A stretch of DNA of 64,000 nt, taken from the NCBI RefSeq assembly GCF_032062135.1, contig NC_092862.1:65492178-65556177 (forward strand), in the 5' to 3' direction. Made by a program: the position numbers and the translations under genes. Under the pieces are notes generated by a model, which had not been told where the DNA came from, did no database searches, and saw nothing but the letters and a program-made list of their open reading frames with translations. Every line of letters begins with the position of its first letter. Within the stretch, counting starts at the first letter, position 1. Shown here piece by piece: positions 35,560 to 48,099 of this stretch. The DNA comes from Pyxicephalus adspersus (Eukaryota > Chordata > Amphibia > Anura > Pyxicephalidae).

Positions 35560-37315
35560 ACACTATACATTTACCTGCTGACACAGCAATTTTGTATCAA
35601 TCTTTATTAAAGAAATGAAGGGAGGATAACCTATATTATACCAAGGAGAACATGCACAATGTACAACTGTAAACCTGCTTTGATAGGCAGGTCTTCTGTC
35701 TGTTAAAAACAACGATAAAACGAACATGAAAAGAATATGGAATTTCACTAACTTCAGAGATTGTGGACCCTAGGGAGATTGGAAACCACAAGGACAAAAA
35801 GTGAGAGACATATGGCCGCTTCCACCCACTCTCCAACCACATGCACCCCAGTTGCCCTAGCTGAACCATACCGCTCAATGTAAGTCAATGTAATGTGTTT
35901 AGACGTAGGAAGAAGGGCGGTAGTGGTGGGAGGTATAGGAAAGGAAAAAGGGAAAGGACATTTAAGAAGGGAGAAGGGTGGAGTGGGTGAGTGGATCAGT
36001 AACTAAACATTTTGGAGAAATCTCCTAGCAAGGTACAGTGAAGGAGGTCTAACATAAGGTATACACCATAAAGAACAATACAGAGTTAATATTCATTACA
36101 AGATCAAATTATCAAAATCCCTGGATAATACCAAGCACAATGTCCCATCTCTAGTCTCTGTAGCTAACAGTCTAGTATGAAGGTAGCCAATGCCCACTTC
36201 CGTGCATGCGCTGTGCTGGCTGATAGCCAACCAAAAATCGGAGAGGGTCATTGGGACAGGCTGAAGGATGATACTGTATATTCCATTAAGCTCTTTACCA
36301 CATTGACAAATGTGTTCCCCACAAGTGAAGTCTATAAGGTAAGCCAGCTCTGCTTATTTTAGCATATGTAGGTGATGTAAGTAAGTCACTCCTAGTATAA
36401 GTATCTTTGAGTCCAGAGAATCACAAACACTACCAGGTGAACAGTAAGTAAGGTTAAACAGTGAGGTTGAAGTGATAGAAAACAGGAGTGTGAGACCAGA
36501 TCGTAAAAAGTCCTTCAGGGGATCTCCATGACTTCATGAATTTTACAGCCACAACCATAATTAATCAGTTGAACTAGGAGCAATACTCTTACAGACTTTA
36601 ACCTATGGGAAATTAGCAATGTTGATGATCCTGGGGACTTTAAATCAATAATGTCTTACCATCGCAATAATATCTTACCAACATACATATACTTTTCATA
36701 AAATCAATATAGAGGAATGCTACTCATCCTTTAGTAGAATACTAAATACTAAATGAGTGGAATCTTCATCAGTATTTAGTGTTAGTGGTCAGTACTGGTC
36801 AAGCAATTGTGTTATGAATGTGCAGCTTATTTCTGCAATTAAATTTGTTTTATTATAACTAATTATTTTGCTACATCTATTTTTCCTATGTCTACAAAAG
36901 GGACAGCAAGGTGAAAGATTTCGAGTCATATTGCTAAAGTCCTGGAGCAATATTTCTTAAACTGGCCATCTAAACATGATGAGGAGTTGCACCAGGGTAG
37001 TGTCCATGAAAGTAGAACCTAGGAGTCTGGGTTACTGGGGGGCTCATGTGCCACAAGGCTATTGCAGAAGTCTGTTCAGTTCAATGCAACAAGCCAGGAT
37101 AATTCTTCGCAATTGTAAAGGGAAGTACACCTCCTTAAAACACAAGAGTCTATAGGGCAACATCATAGCAAAACAAGAGTGTCTCGGAGTCAATGCTAAT
37201 GGGCCACCATAGAAGAGTGTATATAGGTCAGTTACTAATGATGGGAATGCATGTTGCAGTTTGATTGCTGGATATTTAAAAGAGAGGTCAAAAACAGTCT
37301 CAGTGATGTTGTCTA
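35560..37315 (-). repeat. Probable decayed retroelement, unclassified
   Basis: The left end, read on the minus strand, has TTAATAAAGATTGATACAAA, an AATAAA-containing 3'-end-like sequence. Rightward is a purine-rich block (35,900-36,000), then GC-richer patches near 36,180-36,260 and 36,960-37,060. The overall pattern suggests the 3' untranslated part of a minus-strand LINE or an LTR, but no protein motif confirms this. Confidence 0.3.
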
Positions 37316-37440
37316 GGTAGTCTTGAACCTAAATATTATTATTACAATTAAATAGGATTTATATAGCGCCAACATATTACGCAGTGCTGTATAATAAATA
37401 GGGGTTGCAAATGACAGACGAATACAGATACATTCTTCCC
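37316..37440 (-). mobile_element. SINE 3' part, 5'-truncated copy
   Basis: Contains TTTATATAGCGCCAACATAT and TACGCAGTGCTGTATAATAA, the same segment as the 3' part of the SINE at 19,431-19,703 and the copy at 38,848. The tRNA-like head is absent. An (ATT)n stretch precedes it. Confidence 0.7.
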
Positions 37441-37469
37441 AGCCTCATGTTCTATGGGAGTCCAATATA

Positions 37470-37880
37470 CTGAGTATTATTGTCTCTAAAAAAACACATG
37501 GGTTGCTGAATGGATGTGTGAAATTAATGAACTTGAAGCTATGGAATCTCAAATATTATGGAAAATACATGATTCTAAAGATAATATGTCATGGGACTCT
37601 TGGACCTATTTAAAACTCCCCTGCAACCCAGGCTTATCTGAACTAACTCGGTTTTCAGATGTTTACTGTAATTATGTGTGCATGTATGGAAAAGTCTACT
37701 TACCTTCGTATTTTTGGATGGAAAATAAAGGTTTTGTTTCGTTTTTTACCTTCAAAAAATGTGTCTTTTTGTTCTGACCTTGTGTTTTATACTGTATTTA
37801 TCTTGTATTTTTGACAATGTGTTATTATCATTTTGTTTATCATTCAATAAAAACTTATTATACATAAAAAAACACAAGTA
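37470..37880 (+). pseudogene. L1-type LINE 3' end (ORF2 C-terminus and tail)
   Basis: The plus frame reads CEINELEAMESQILWKIHDS and WDSWTYLKLPCNPG, a C-terminal ORF2 tail of L1-like elements, then a T-rich 3' untranslated region with CAATAAAAACTTATT (AATAAA near 37,847) and a short A-rich tail at about 37,864-37,873. Everything upstream in ORF2 is missing, as expected from incomplete reverse transcription. Confidence 0.65.
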
Positions 37881-38847
37881 CAAAGCCTGCTTATAGTCAC
37901 AGTAGTCAGTGATGCCCAGTGAGGCCTTTTTACAAAGACCCCCCAGCTATGTGTCAAATAGATAACAATCAAGTCAACCAGTCCGGTGTGACAAGAGGGA
38001 GACCACAAAGCTTATGCAGCAGCTGTATGGAGCCATACCATGACACCTCTGTATCATTCACGTCCTCTGGGAACATTTATAAAATAATTTACATGCAAAT
38101 ATATGTCCAATTTATCATAAGGAATAATGAATTCTATATTGTATGTGGCTTTTTACTTGATGCATGCTTTTACTTTTTTAAAGTGTCAAAGTACTGAAAC
38201 ATGGATTTTTTCGTTTAATTAAAAAAGTTTTCTTTACTATATATAGCATTGTGATATCTGAAGTTCTATGTACAAAACTTTCCAGGTTACTATTTAAAGT
38301 TAACTGCAAGAAAGGGAGAAAGATAAGGAATAGGGACTAGGAAAGAGGGAGTACTTGACCAGGGTACTCTCACAATCCACCAGAATAAGATTCTGCAATG
38401 CCTTGATGCGTTATGTAGAATGTCCCTTGCATGTAAAGGTGGTTTTAGTAGGTCATTATCTTTTAGAGGTTTTTGAGTTGAGGGGATGGCCAGCCAGATG
38501 TAGCATTGGGATAATTTACTAAAAAAAGTATAAATTTTTTAAATAGTGATTTATTTAAAAAGTTGTTTAAAAATGTAGCTTTTTAGACAACTGCTTCTTT
38601 GTGACTGGAAATCTTTTGGAGCCATGAAGAAATAAGAAAGTATATCCTTCTTTTACATTATGCAGCTACATGTATATGCTGTGAGTAGATCTAAACAACA
38701 GGAGATCCAGGCTATTCACTACATAGTACACTTAGTTAGGAACAGGAGGTTATCTCTACACTTACCACGTGCTGGTTGTAAAGTGGTAAACTTGTATTCA
38801 TAAACAAAAATGTATATATACATAAATAAGAAACAGAAAATTATTGG
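37881..38847. other. Intergenic sequence, nothing recognised
   Basis: AT-rich sequence without supported features. Confidence 0.45.
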
Positions 38848-38990
38848 TAGTCCTGAACCTAATTATTTTTATTATTATTATTATTAATAAACAGGATTTA
38901 TATAGCGCCAACATATTACGCAGCGCTGTACAATAAATATGGGATGCAAATGACAGATGAATACAGTGACACAGGAGGTGACACAGCCCT
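38848..38990 (-). mobile_element. SINE 3' part, 5'-truncated copy
   Basis: Shares GGTAGTCCTGAACCTAA, an (ATT)n run (about 38,866-38,886), ATTTATATAGCGCCAACATA and TTACGCAGCGCTGTACAATA with the 37,316 copy. Orientation is the same as the V-SINE-like element at 19.4 kb. Confidence 0.75.
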
Positions 38991-39051
38991 AACAAAAACA
39001 TAAAAAATGGCACAAATATTTTAAGAATGTCACAGATGCAAGCAAGACAAC

Positions 39052-39068
39052 AGTGTGTGTGTGTGTGT
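39052..39068. repeat. (GT)n microsatellite
   Basis: About eight GT units. Confidence 0.9.
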
Positions 39069-41288
39069 AACAATTTTGCAGTTACAAAATAATGTTACAA
39101 CACAGTATGTAGAACACTGAAAAAATACTGATAACATCTCTTGTCCATGGCATGGCACATTCCCATACTTTCACAGGATAAGGCACAGCAACATCACATA
39201 GCTTATTTAACTCCTTTTCCTGAAAAGGTTCAGTCCGGTGCTCCACATCAAAAACAAAAGGCAGTCTTTTGTATTATTAAATAATCCTCAGAAGCTTGAA
39301 ACAATTCTCACTGATTTCTTTCTTGGCTTGCGGAAGACGTTTGAGATCCAGAATTTCTGTGCACTGCTGACCCTGAGGCATTTCTTTCCCAAAACAGAAC
39401 ATACAAAAACATGCATTCATTATTTTGTGCAACTAAAAATATTCAGTCATTTCATATTCTGTAGCTTTCAATGCAGTCTGCCATGTCAACAGTACAGGAA
39501 ATGCTGGGAGTGGTGACAATTATATTTTTTAACGTGTATATTTTAAATGTTTTGGGGAATTATTTTTCATATTTTAATTTTCTAATAAAAAGAAAATTGT
39601 TGTCACCAATTTTATATCCACAATTTTATAATTGTGTTATTTAACAATACAGAAAATATGACTGCTCAAACTCTATGACAAGCTACACTTTACAGCGAAC
39701 TGCTAAGGGGAAATGTCTGGCACATATACAGAGGCATTTAAATAATATTACAAAATGCACCCTATAGTCAGCAATGTGCTGTCAATGGGTACCATTTTTA
39801 ATTGTTTTGTTTAATTTTAAAGGAGTTGGCTGTACCTCTCATATTGCATTCTAACCATTTTATTTTAGTTTTAACGGGTGGACCACATTTTATAAATAGG
39901 AGTATTTAAACAGATGAACCAGAGTGGACTAATGTTTATATTGTTCACAAGCAATCAGAAGATGTCCTCAACCATTGAGTACTCAAAGAACTAAACCCAC
40001 CTATTACTAAATCATTGCTTCTAAGGAGGTGTTTTAGTCTACAAAAGTACCACAGTGACTTAAGGTTATTTTGGATTGAACACTATTACACAAAACAATT
40101 GGGCATAGAACTCATGGACCAGATTTCTTATATATATTGATGAAATACCCGCTCTGTATTTTCTTTTTTTTACCTGGTGTTATAACTAAAAGCCTTTTTT
40201 AAAAAACAGCAAATGAGGGAATCTGTTAACTTCTGTTGTATGAAGAAAAATGAAAGGATGATTAAGAAGTCCTAAATAAATAGTATAAAAAATACAAAAA
40301 GTAAAACGATAAAGTATGCATGTAGATTAGGTAATGTTTCACAGTTTATATATTTACATATAAAACTAGTTGCATTTATTACTTTAAAGTGTTTCCGTAA
40401 AAGGTAACAATTTATTAGGGGATTTTAACATAGTCTGTTTGATAAGTTCAAGTACTCTGCTTTTCCTGCTGCTTAAACCTGCCGTACACAAAGTAAACAA
40501 GCAATGATTTGCTATCCTAAAGTGGCTATAATGTATAAAAATGTTACCTAAGGGGAGCTCCGGAAAAATCTTTTCATTGGTATCCCCACTAAAAATACAA
40601 GTGGACTTCCTGACATGTAACTGTGCCTAAACAGTCTTGTTTTGTGAGGTATGGCTGCTAGTGTCACACTTGAGATGTATATTTGGTTATATGAATACTG
40701 TGATGCTCAGGAGAGATTGCTGTGATCTGTAGTGCAAGCTTACATTACAAGTCATGAAACCACTGGCCATCTGATAAAATCAGCCGAAGGAATTCCAAGA
40801 TATTACAGGTGACTATTACTTTGCTTCCACAGTACAGTTGTGCTGTTTTGCTGACCATATCTGTATTGGAACTGCTCTGTTCAGATAAAGGTTTGTCTTG
40901 AACAAATGATCTTTTGAATTCAGGAATCTTATGTTATACAGAGTTCCTTGGACTGACAAGCCCTTTGAATGTTGTTGCTAATCTGAAAATCCCAAATTCA
41001 CTGAGCATTTAAAACTAGGTATAAGCCCTTCCAAACATTGTGATACAGTAAAATGTCACAGGTGCTGTAAGCCATGATCAAACTGGTAGCACTGGAATCC
41101 ACAAAACAGAACAATCTGCACTGCTGTTTTTGGTATAGTGTCTGTGTAATGCAGCAAGGGTTTGTAAAGTTCAGTAGCCTGTAGCAATTAATTGGAATTC
41201 ATCTGAGAGCAGTTTGAAAAGCAGCCGAAGCAAGAGAACAATTTAATTCCTCTAGGCTTGTAAACTTCTGAATTTGTTATTTGCATTA
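39069..41288. other. Intergenic sequence, partly unique
   Basis: No gene or classified repeat. The part 40,680-41,240 is not low-complexity and matches nothing else in the window; it is listed as a candidate conserved noncoding stretch in the findings. Confidence 0.45.
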
Positions 41289-41963
41289 TGTGGTAGTGTG
41301 TCCCTAAAATGTCAGGGAAAGTGTTAAAAAGGCTCCAGGGAAAGAGAGTGTTAATAAGGAAGGAACCAGATTCTTTGGGGCCCTGAAGCCGGCCAAGGGA
41401 GTGAAAGGGTGGGTTCCTTGGTCCAACCCAAACCTGACTGGGATATATGCACCTATATTTAGGTGCAAGGTGAATAGGAAGTAATCAGCCAAGGGATCCA
41501 GGCTGAGAGTGAGCAGTCAGAGGCTGGAGAGAGCCAGAAAGATCCAGGCTGAGAGAGAGCCAGAGGGATCCAGGCTGAGAGGGAGCCAGAGGGATCCAGG
41601 CAGAGAAGCTTGAGTGTTCCAGACTGAGCAGGAAGTGGCCTGTAAGCAAGCTTGTGGGGAATCAAGGAGGAGGTTGCTGTTGATGCTGTCCTGTGGATGT
41701 GGACCTCTTTGTTTGCCGGAGTGGAAAACAAAGAGGTCCACCTGTGGAAACCCCAGGCTGGGGAGTTGGACCTTTACAAGAGACCTAATTTGGACTTACC
41801 CTTACCGTGGGGCTAATGCTGATGGACTGAAGACATTTCACACCACAAGGCTGAAGTACGCCTTTTACTTTTTATATTATTTTTTTTATGTTTTTCCCAA
41901 ATAAAGTGGTGTTTTTGATGAAAGCCATGCTGCTGCAGTCTGAGTTGATCCCCAAACTTCACA
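41289..41963 (+). mobile_element. Solo LTR, 675 bp
   Basis: Starts TGTGGTAG and ends CTTCACA (TG...CA with short inverted ends) and is flanked by a 4-bp direct repeat ATTA (41,285-41,288 and 41,964-41,967). A TATA-like GGGATATATGC lies near 41,440 and a polyadenylation signal AATAAA at about 41,899-41,904, in the right order for U3-R-U5. A tandem of about 30 bp (GGATCCAGGCTGAGAG) repeats four times at 41,496-41,605. No internal gag or pol is present on either side, so it is a recombined single LTR. A 4-bp duplication fits Gypsy or ERV-type elements. Confidence 0.8.
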
Positions 41964-42019
41964 ATTATTAAACTGTATGTAAATTCAAGAGAAAAGTTTA
42001 TTTTCACCAGATTATCCTG

Positions 42020-42345
42020 CCAGTAAAGTTACATACACATGTCAGATAAAAGTTTTCCAAGATGAATGGTCATCCTTGTTTCGGATGAAAATCTTCCTTT
42101 TGTGAAGCAGTCCCCTGTTGTTGTTCATCAATCCGCCATGGTGGATTGAAGAATGAATGATCAGAGAATGACTATGGTGGATTTCTATGAAGTAGAGCAC
42201 AATGGCGTGCTACTCGCTCATCTTTCCCTCTCCATAGAACAAAACAGCTCTGTGTGTACAACTCTCCTTCATTCATCTGTCACTGTAAACAATCTTTTGT
42301 GACAATCAACAATTATCTGACATCCATCAGACATCTTTACAAGGC
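42020..42345. repeat. Repeat-like block, possibly a degenerate MITE
   Basis: Opens with TTACATACACATGTCAGATA and closes with TTATCTGACATCCATCAG, words that are roughly inverted to each other (TGTCAGATAA against TTATCTGACA). The inside has several small inverted repeats such as AATCCGCCATGGTGGATT. Limits approximate. Confidence 0.5.
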
Positions 42346-44449
42346 TTAACATCATTTCAGGCATAGGGCAAAAGCACTTACCAACTTTACAGTATCTTTT
42401 AGGGTACTTAATTGCAACCTAAAGCTTCCAGTTCCAGCTGTGGACTAACAAATTCTCGCCTCCACTTGGGGCAAGTGTTCCAGCAGGGGAGAGCAGGATT
42501 AACATTGGCATTACAGCCCATTCAGAGTTTTCTGGTAGTATTACCAGGTATTTTTCTACACTTTTAAATAGCATTTTGTTTTATTTGTTTTTATTAAAGG
42601 TTTAAAGTGTAAGCATACAATCAAAAAAAGATACAAACATTTTAAAGAGCATTTTAAAGAGACTTTTAAAGAGACAAAATGTCATGAAATGTGCATTGAT
42701 GATGTGTTAAATATGTTTGTTTTTTTTGCCCTGACATAAAAATTAAAAAAATTGCCTTGGATTCCATACTGTTTGTAATGCATTAAAAAAATGCAAATGA
42801 CATGTTTATGTAATAGATACCTACCACATCTTGTTCTCATTTGGAATACATCATTACATTAGGAAAATCAACAGTTTTTGTATGTACCATCTTGTGATCA
42901 GTTTTTCAGTAAAGGTGAAATATGGTTTGTTACTGCACTAGTAATTGTAAAATGTTTCTGATAATCAAAAGTTTACATGGATATAAAAAGCATATAAATG
43001 GAATAATGTGTTATAATCAGTAATTGTAATTTTTTAGTTTAAACATAGCATATAAGCAAAAATAAAAATTTAGACAAGTTACAAAGTGTAATTCCTTGGA
43101 CAAAAAAATAATTTATCTTGGAGAAATTCTTAATTGTCAACTTGGGAAAACGTGGTCCTACAAAATATACTTTAGACTAAAAACATTAATTGAAAGTCGC
43201 AGGAATTCCTGACAAACCATGTTTGGAATACTTGATGAAAAAACATACATTGATCACACTTTTTCCAGATGTTGCCAAGGCACGAATTTAAAATATTACA
43301 AGTGTTACCTTTAATAACTCTCTTTAAAGCATATTTACACAGATTAAATATTTAACCAACACTTCCACAAATAAAAGAATGGGAAATCTATGTCATAGTA
43401 TATATTTCTAAGCTATAAATTTCCAGATATATTTATTATAAAATGTGTTGATGTGTTAAAGTATTTCTTGTTAATACAGTATGTAAACAGACTTACTTTC
43501 TTAGGTTTGTATTAAAAAAGTATGTACTATGAAATGGATGGGAAGCTGTTGTGTAATAAAAGATAAATACAGTAATTAAACTAAAAGAATTGTCACATAT
43601 ACCATAGTTAAACAATAATTAAACATAACCAGATCAGATTTTTATTAAGTAAAATAATTTAGTTTAGGAGATAATACCCCTCAACACTGTTGACTTTCAT
43701 TGGGTACTCCTCCTCTCTCCAGTGCTGCATAGCGAGGAGGTCTGGCTTTAAAGTGAATGTATAGCAAAAAAAACTATTTTTTTTTTATTTTATTGTCCAA
43801 GATGTTGGCTATTGACTCCCTATAGCAACATTTACTAAATTACATGAATTTTTTTAATGCTTTGGATAGAATTAAAGCCCCTGCCAAAATATTTTTCTGC
43901 CTGTGGGGAAATTTCTCCTTTAATTTCATTTTAAATACTCAACAGGAAGTGAAGGCAATTACATTTTAGACAGTTGCCAACAAAACAGGTGTCCCTGTTA
44001 GTGATTTACCTTCACTTGTATTAAGAACAAGCCAAACATTTTGGATTACCTCTCACCAGTATAAACAAAGGGACAAATCTACCCTGTTACAGCAGTGACT
44101 CACTTATTGGATGGATCAGCAAAATGTTTTATTCAGACCTGCAAAGCAAGCTTTGTCTACTTTGTTTAGTACTCTGTACTCTGTACATATTTAGATAACC
44201 CATAGTGCTCTAGGAATCCTTTGTCGTGAATTAAATATTGATAAATACATTTCTGGTAAATAAATGAAATATTTGTATATAAATCAAAGATTGTATAGAT
44301 ATATGTATATAGCAAAAGCTTAAGACAAAATATTAAAAAAAAAAAACAAAGTAAATAAAATACCTATTATTCTTCAACAATTTCTAGATGATTTTGACAA
44401 GTTCAGCAGCATCAACATGTGCAGGTTTACTTAATATTAATTCTATGGC
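42346..44449. other. AT-rich intergenic sequence
   Basis: Contains a repeat-like block at 43,660-43,995 whose words (GTTGGCTATTGACTCCCT, CCAACATTTACA) recur at about 44,905-44,945. No coding signal. Confidence 0.5.
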
Positions 44450-44786
44450 TTAAGCTACGTACACACGGCAGATTTTTATCGCCCGATAATCGGCATCGGC
44501 CAAATATCGGGCGAAAATCTGCCGTGTGTACAGTCGGTGTCGTCCATCGTCCGCACGAACGACCTGCCGGATCCACGGACGATGGACGACAGCCGATCGT
44601 AATGAAAGGGAAGGGGGAGAGCGCGCAGAAGGGTGCCGCTCCGTCGCTCTCCCCCTCCCCTCTCCATAGAGCAGAACGGTGCTGTATGTACAGCACCGTT
44701 CATGCATCGTGCACTCCCTTGTCGTTGGAAAGGATCGTGAAAGATCCTTTCCAACGACAAAAATTGCAAGTGTGTACGCAGCTTAA
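44450..44786. mobile_element. Multi-hairpin TTAA element, copy 1
   Basis: A 337-bp element with ends TTAAGCTACGTACACAC and GTGTGTACGCAGCTTAA, a 17-bp inverted repeat with one mismatch, and TTAA at each edge. Inside are separate strong stems: CGGCAGATTTT/AAAATCTGCCG around 44,467-44,524, GTCGTCCATCGTCCG/CGGACGATGGACGAC around 44,538-44,590, GAACGGTGCTGTA/TACAGCACCGTTC around 44,673-44,702, and the perfect 16-bp GTCGTTGGAAAGGATC / GATCCTTTCCAACGAC around 44,721-44,758. Much more GC-rich than its surroundings. The frames of 85-129 codons on both strands come from the palindromes and are not genes. Confidence 0.85.
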
Positions 44787-47700
44787 TTTTACTCATAGAC
44801 TGATGTAACTTTAGTTTGGTGTACCATTTTAGTAAAAGGAAACTCCTTTTGTTTATTTTTGTCTGATTTGTATTTAATATAGGATTTATTTTTCTTTACA
44901 TTTTACAAGATGTTATCTGTTGACTCCCTCTGCCAACATTTACAAGTTGCAGCCGTTTTTTATTTTTTGCTTTAAAAGACACATAATGCGATGCTCTTAC
45001 TAAAGAACATTTTGCCATGTTAGGTTAAGAAGAATTCATACAAGAGTAAATTAAGTGATTCTACAGAGCACAAGTTTACTTTACTGACTTTCCTCCTTTG
45101 GAAAACTCACACTGATATTGTTTCTTTTTCTCAATATTCTGTATTTTGAACAATCAGGGCTCTAGTTATAAAACAGGGAATCTGACATTCCCTCAAACAT
45201 GTTGGTCTTATGTATTTCAGTACTGTAAAGCTGCATTTGGCATCATCACATTCAAAACTACATTTACAGTGTCATCCAATTTTACTTGGTTTTACTATGT
45301 TTTCACTAAACTATCAATATTATTATTATTGCAATATAAATATATATATAGATATTGATAGAATTATTAATAAAACAAACATACAAAAAACAGTGGGTGA
45401 TAGTGTTTGTATGATTTTACACATTTGCTTTTTCCTCTGTTATTTATCATTTTTTGTTCTCAGTATTGACAACCTCACTGTGCATATGCTATTGGTAGAC
45501 TGAAAAATTGCATTGTACCCTGTCAGAATTAGCATTTATGATAGCTGCCAAACAATGACACCCTATGTCCTGTATTAAGTAGGAGCAGATAATCACTAAT
45601 ATTTCCGCACAGTTACAGAATTATGCATCTGAAACTGTATGTCATTACATTTCTGACCAACCATATGTAATGCACATTGGTACCATGTATATTTATGATT
45701 TGCTTGCTTCGTAAAATTTAAGTCCAACCATTTATTTTTATGGTATGCCTGTTAAGCTCTCTGAAGCATAGAGTTAAATGGGCTTTTGCATAATAAAGAT
45801 TCCATAATACGTCTTCCTTCCATCTAGCAGCAGTGAAACTAATGCTCAAATCACTCTATGGCATGTTCCATGCTTTTCCTCTTTCATTCTTCTCCTCTTC
45901 TTACACTGAGTTTGAGAATGAAATGCTGCACTGCTGAGAAAGTGCCATGAAAATATAACCCAGTGTGTTCCATGAAAATAAATAAGCAAGGCCACCCAAA
46001 ATTTCAATTAGTGCTAGTGTAGAATGCAGGAAATGGCTGGAGATCCGTCAAAGGCTGCCTTAGGCTAGATCCAGGATACGGAACAGTGACAGGAAGACTT
46101 GGAACAAGGTTTCAGGCTCAGTGTGAAGATGGCTCCAATCCAAGAAAAACTGCATGCTAATAGGTTAATACTGATTTCCTGAAACATCTAGCCTGGGTAT
46201 TACAAGCTGGAATTCACATTCAAACCTAGGCAACGACTGATTCTCAGACTTTGCTTTTATGGTGATGAAATAACACTAGAAAGTTCAAGCTGCATTAGAT
46301 ATTTCGTGTTTTAAGCTTATTAAACATTCAGAGTACAAACTGTGCACATTTCTCGTGGCCACCTGAATAAGCAACAACCAAGGCCTGAGAAACTGATTTC
46401 TGTTTGAATATGTCCATGTCCAGTAAGTAGTTTCTCAAGCTGTGATGGACTCTCAATAGTTAATATTCTTCATGATCCGCTCCGCTCACTTGTCATCGAA
46501 GTTTGCAACCTACTGGATGGCAGATGCTTCATTTCTGTTCTAGCCTATTATTTAGTGGGATATTGAAAGTTTATACATTTATTCTCTTGACAAAACCATG
46601 GGTGTGAAATATGTTGCAAACAACTTTGCCAAGAAAACAAAAACTAGAATAAATATACATGTCTGCAGTATAAGCATATTTACCTTGAGTTAAAAGTGTG
46701 TATCATTTTGGAGTTTATTGTGAATCCTCTTAGTAAGGAGGAATATCTCTCTGGTTTTGGTTTACAATGTTACTGTTGAAGGTGGGCACTTATCAACATT
46801 TCTACATTTTTGTGGTTTGCAGATGGAGATTTGCCATGTAAACATTGCAAAATTTAGAAGATTATGCGTACTCATGGTAATCAGTCCAGGCCATTACCTA
46901 ATTGATAGGATAGTACAGTATTTACTTCAAGAGCTCTAAAACCGCTTTTCACTATACTTTTTCACTCTGGGGCTTTTTAAATGAAAAGAAGATATCGTTT
47001 TCTGGTTTTCTGCTGTCCATTATACTCTGCACTCTTACTCATTATAAAGTCATATATTTTATGATCCATTAATAAAATGTATGGTATAGCGCTAGCAGTA
47101 CAATGTATTTTTATAAAGCATATTACTAGTCTTCATATACCTATATATTTTTTTTAACCAGATGTATGTTCTTGATAGGGTCATACTACTGCTTTACCAA
47201 TGAGACCCTTTTCTGTATTCCTATTCTCTATTACAGTTACAAAATACTGTGTCCTTTTATTCAAATAAAGCTATTTCAATCATAGATAAACTTCCTGCTT
47301 AACCTAAAACCCTAGCAATCTTTCTCTTAAATAGAGAAGACCGTGCAAGGCCTGCAGTAAATTTAGTGCAGCACTTTCACCCTTAGCAGCCATGTTGGTC
47401 CTCCTGAAGAAGAATGGGGCTTTGCCTGCTTCAGAATTCCAAAGTGCTACTATCATACACTGCTGATTTATTTTATATGGAGATCAGTGCTGATATTATT
47501 TTATTTAGATATACTCTGCCATAATGCAATGAATGCACCAAGTTCAAAAATTCTGAATATATGCAGATCAATTACCCCATTCAAGTGAACTGAGCTTTGG
47601 TTTATGGCAATTGTACAGCAATCAGAGCAATGATAACCAACATACATAATCTGATTGCCTACAAAAAAAATTACATTAAAAAATCCCAATCTGATCTTAA

Positions 47701-47987
47701 AAATTGTAGAGAAAAACTGTAGCAATCTGTTATTAGATCAAAACTTTTTTGTTTTATAGATAGACTATCTCCAAGGCAGCTTTTCTCTCTAGGACAGTCT
47801 TTACATGGTGGTTTCTTTCTCTGGCAGGATGCCCACAGCAGTATTTCCATTACCTGCAAACCATAATCCAATGTGATGCTTACTTGCCTTCCCAAATACA
47901 TCACTATGAAGTGGGCATATTTGGACATAATGAAACATATTAAGTACATCTCTGTAGCACATGCACATTTCGCCATTTTTTTTTTAC
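44787..47987. other. Intergenic sequence, no gene supported
   Basis: Includes a fragment of the AATCTGACATT family at about 45,166-45,200 (AACAGGGAATCTGACATTCC) and a TATA-rich run at 45,340-45,360. The part 45,740-46,560 is moderately complex and apparently single-copy. No domain or splice pattern. Confidence 0.5.
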
Positions 47988-48099
47988 CTTGAAGACCCCT
48001 GGTGCCAGCCTTCGGTGTGCACTTTGCCATGGCCCAGGCTGGGTCCACCACCTGTTGGGCACCAGCCAGGACATCAGTCTGCCTGAATATATTTCCAGC
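47988..48099 (-). other. Orphan exon-like block, weak candidate
   Basis: A 112-bp GC-rich block (far above its AT-rich flanks) bounded on the minus strand by a good acceptor, TCTCTCCCTTTCAAG, and a donor, TTCAAG|GTAAAA. Two of three frames are open; one reads AGNIFRQTDVLAGAQQVVD then PAWAMAKCTPKAGTRGLQ. I do not recognise the protein, and no partner exon was found. It may be an isolated exon of an unknown gene, a captured or retroposed fragment, or a piece of a GC-rich repeat. Confidence 0.25.

Noticed and set aside
41459..41741. Two overlapping minus-strand frames with Leu-Ser-Ala-Trp-Ile-Pro repeats
   Set aside because: They lie in the tandem GGATCCAGG repeat of the solo LTR and are antisense to it; composition artefact.
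44419..44808. Overlapping frames of 85-129 codons on both strands
   Set aside because: All fall in the palindromic TTAA element, which is GC-rich and self-complementary, so open frames appear on both strands by composition.
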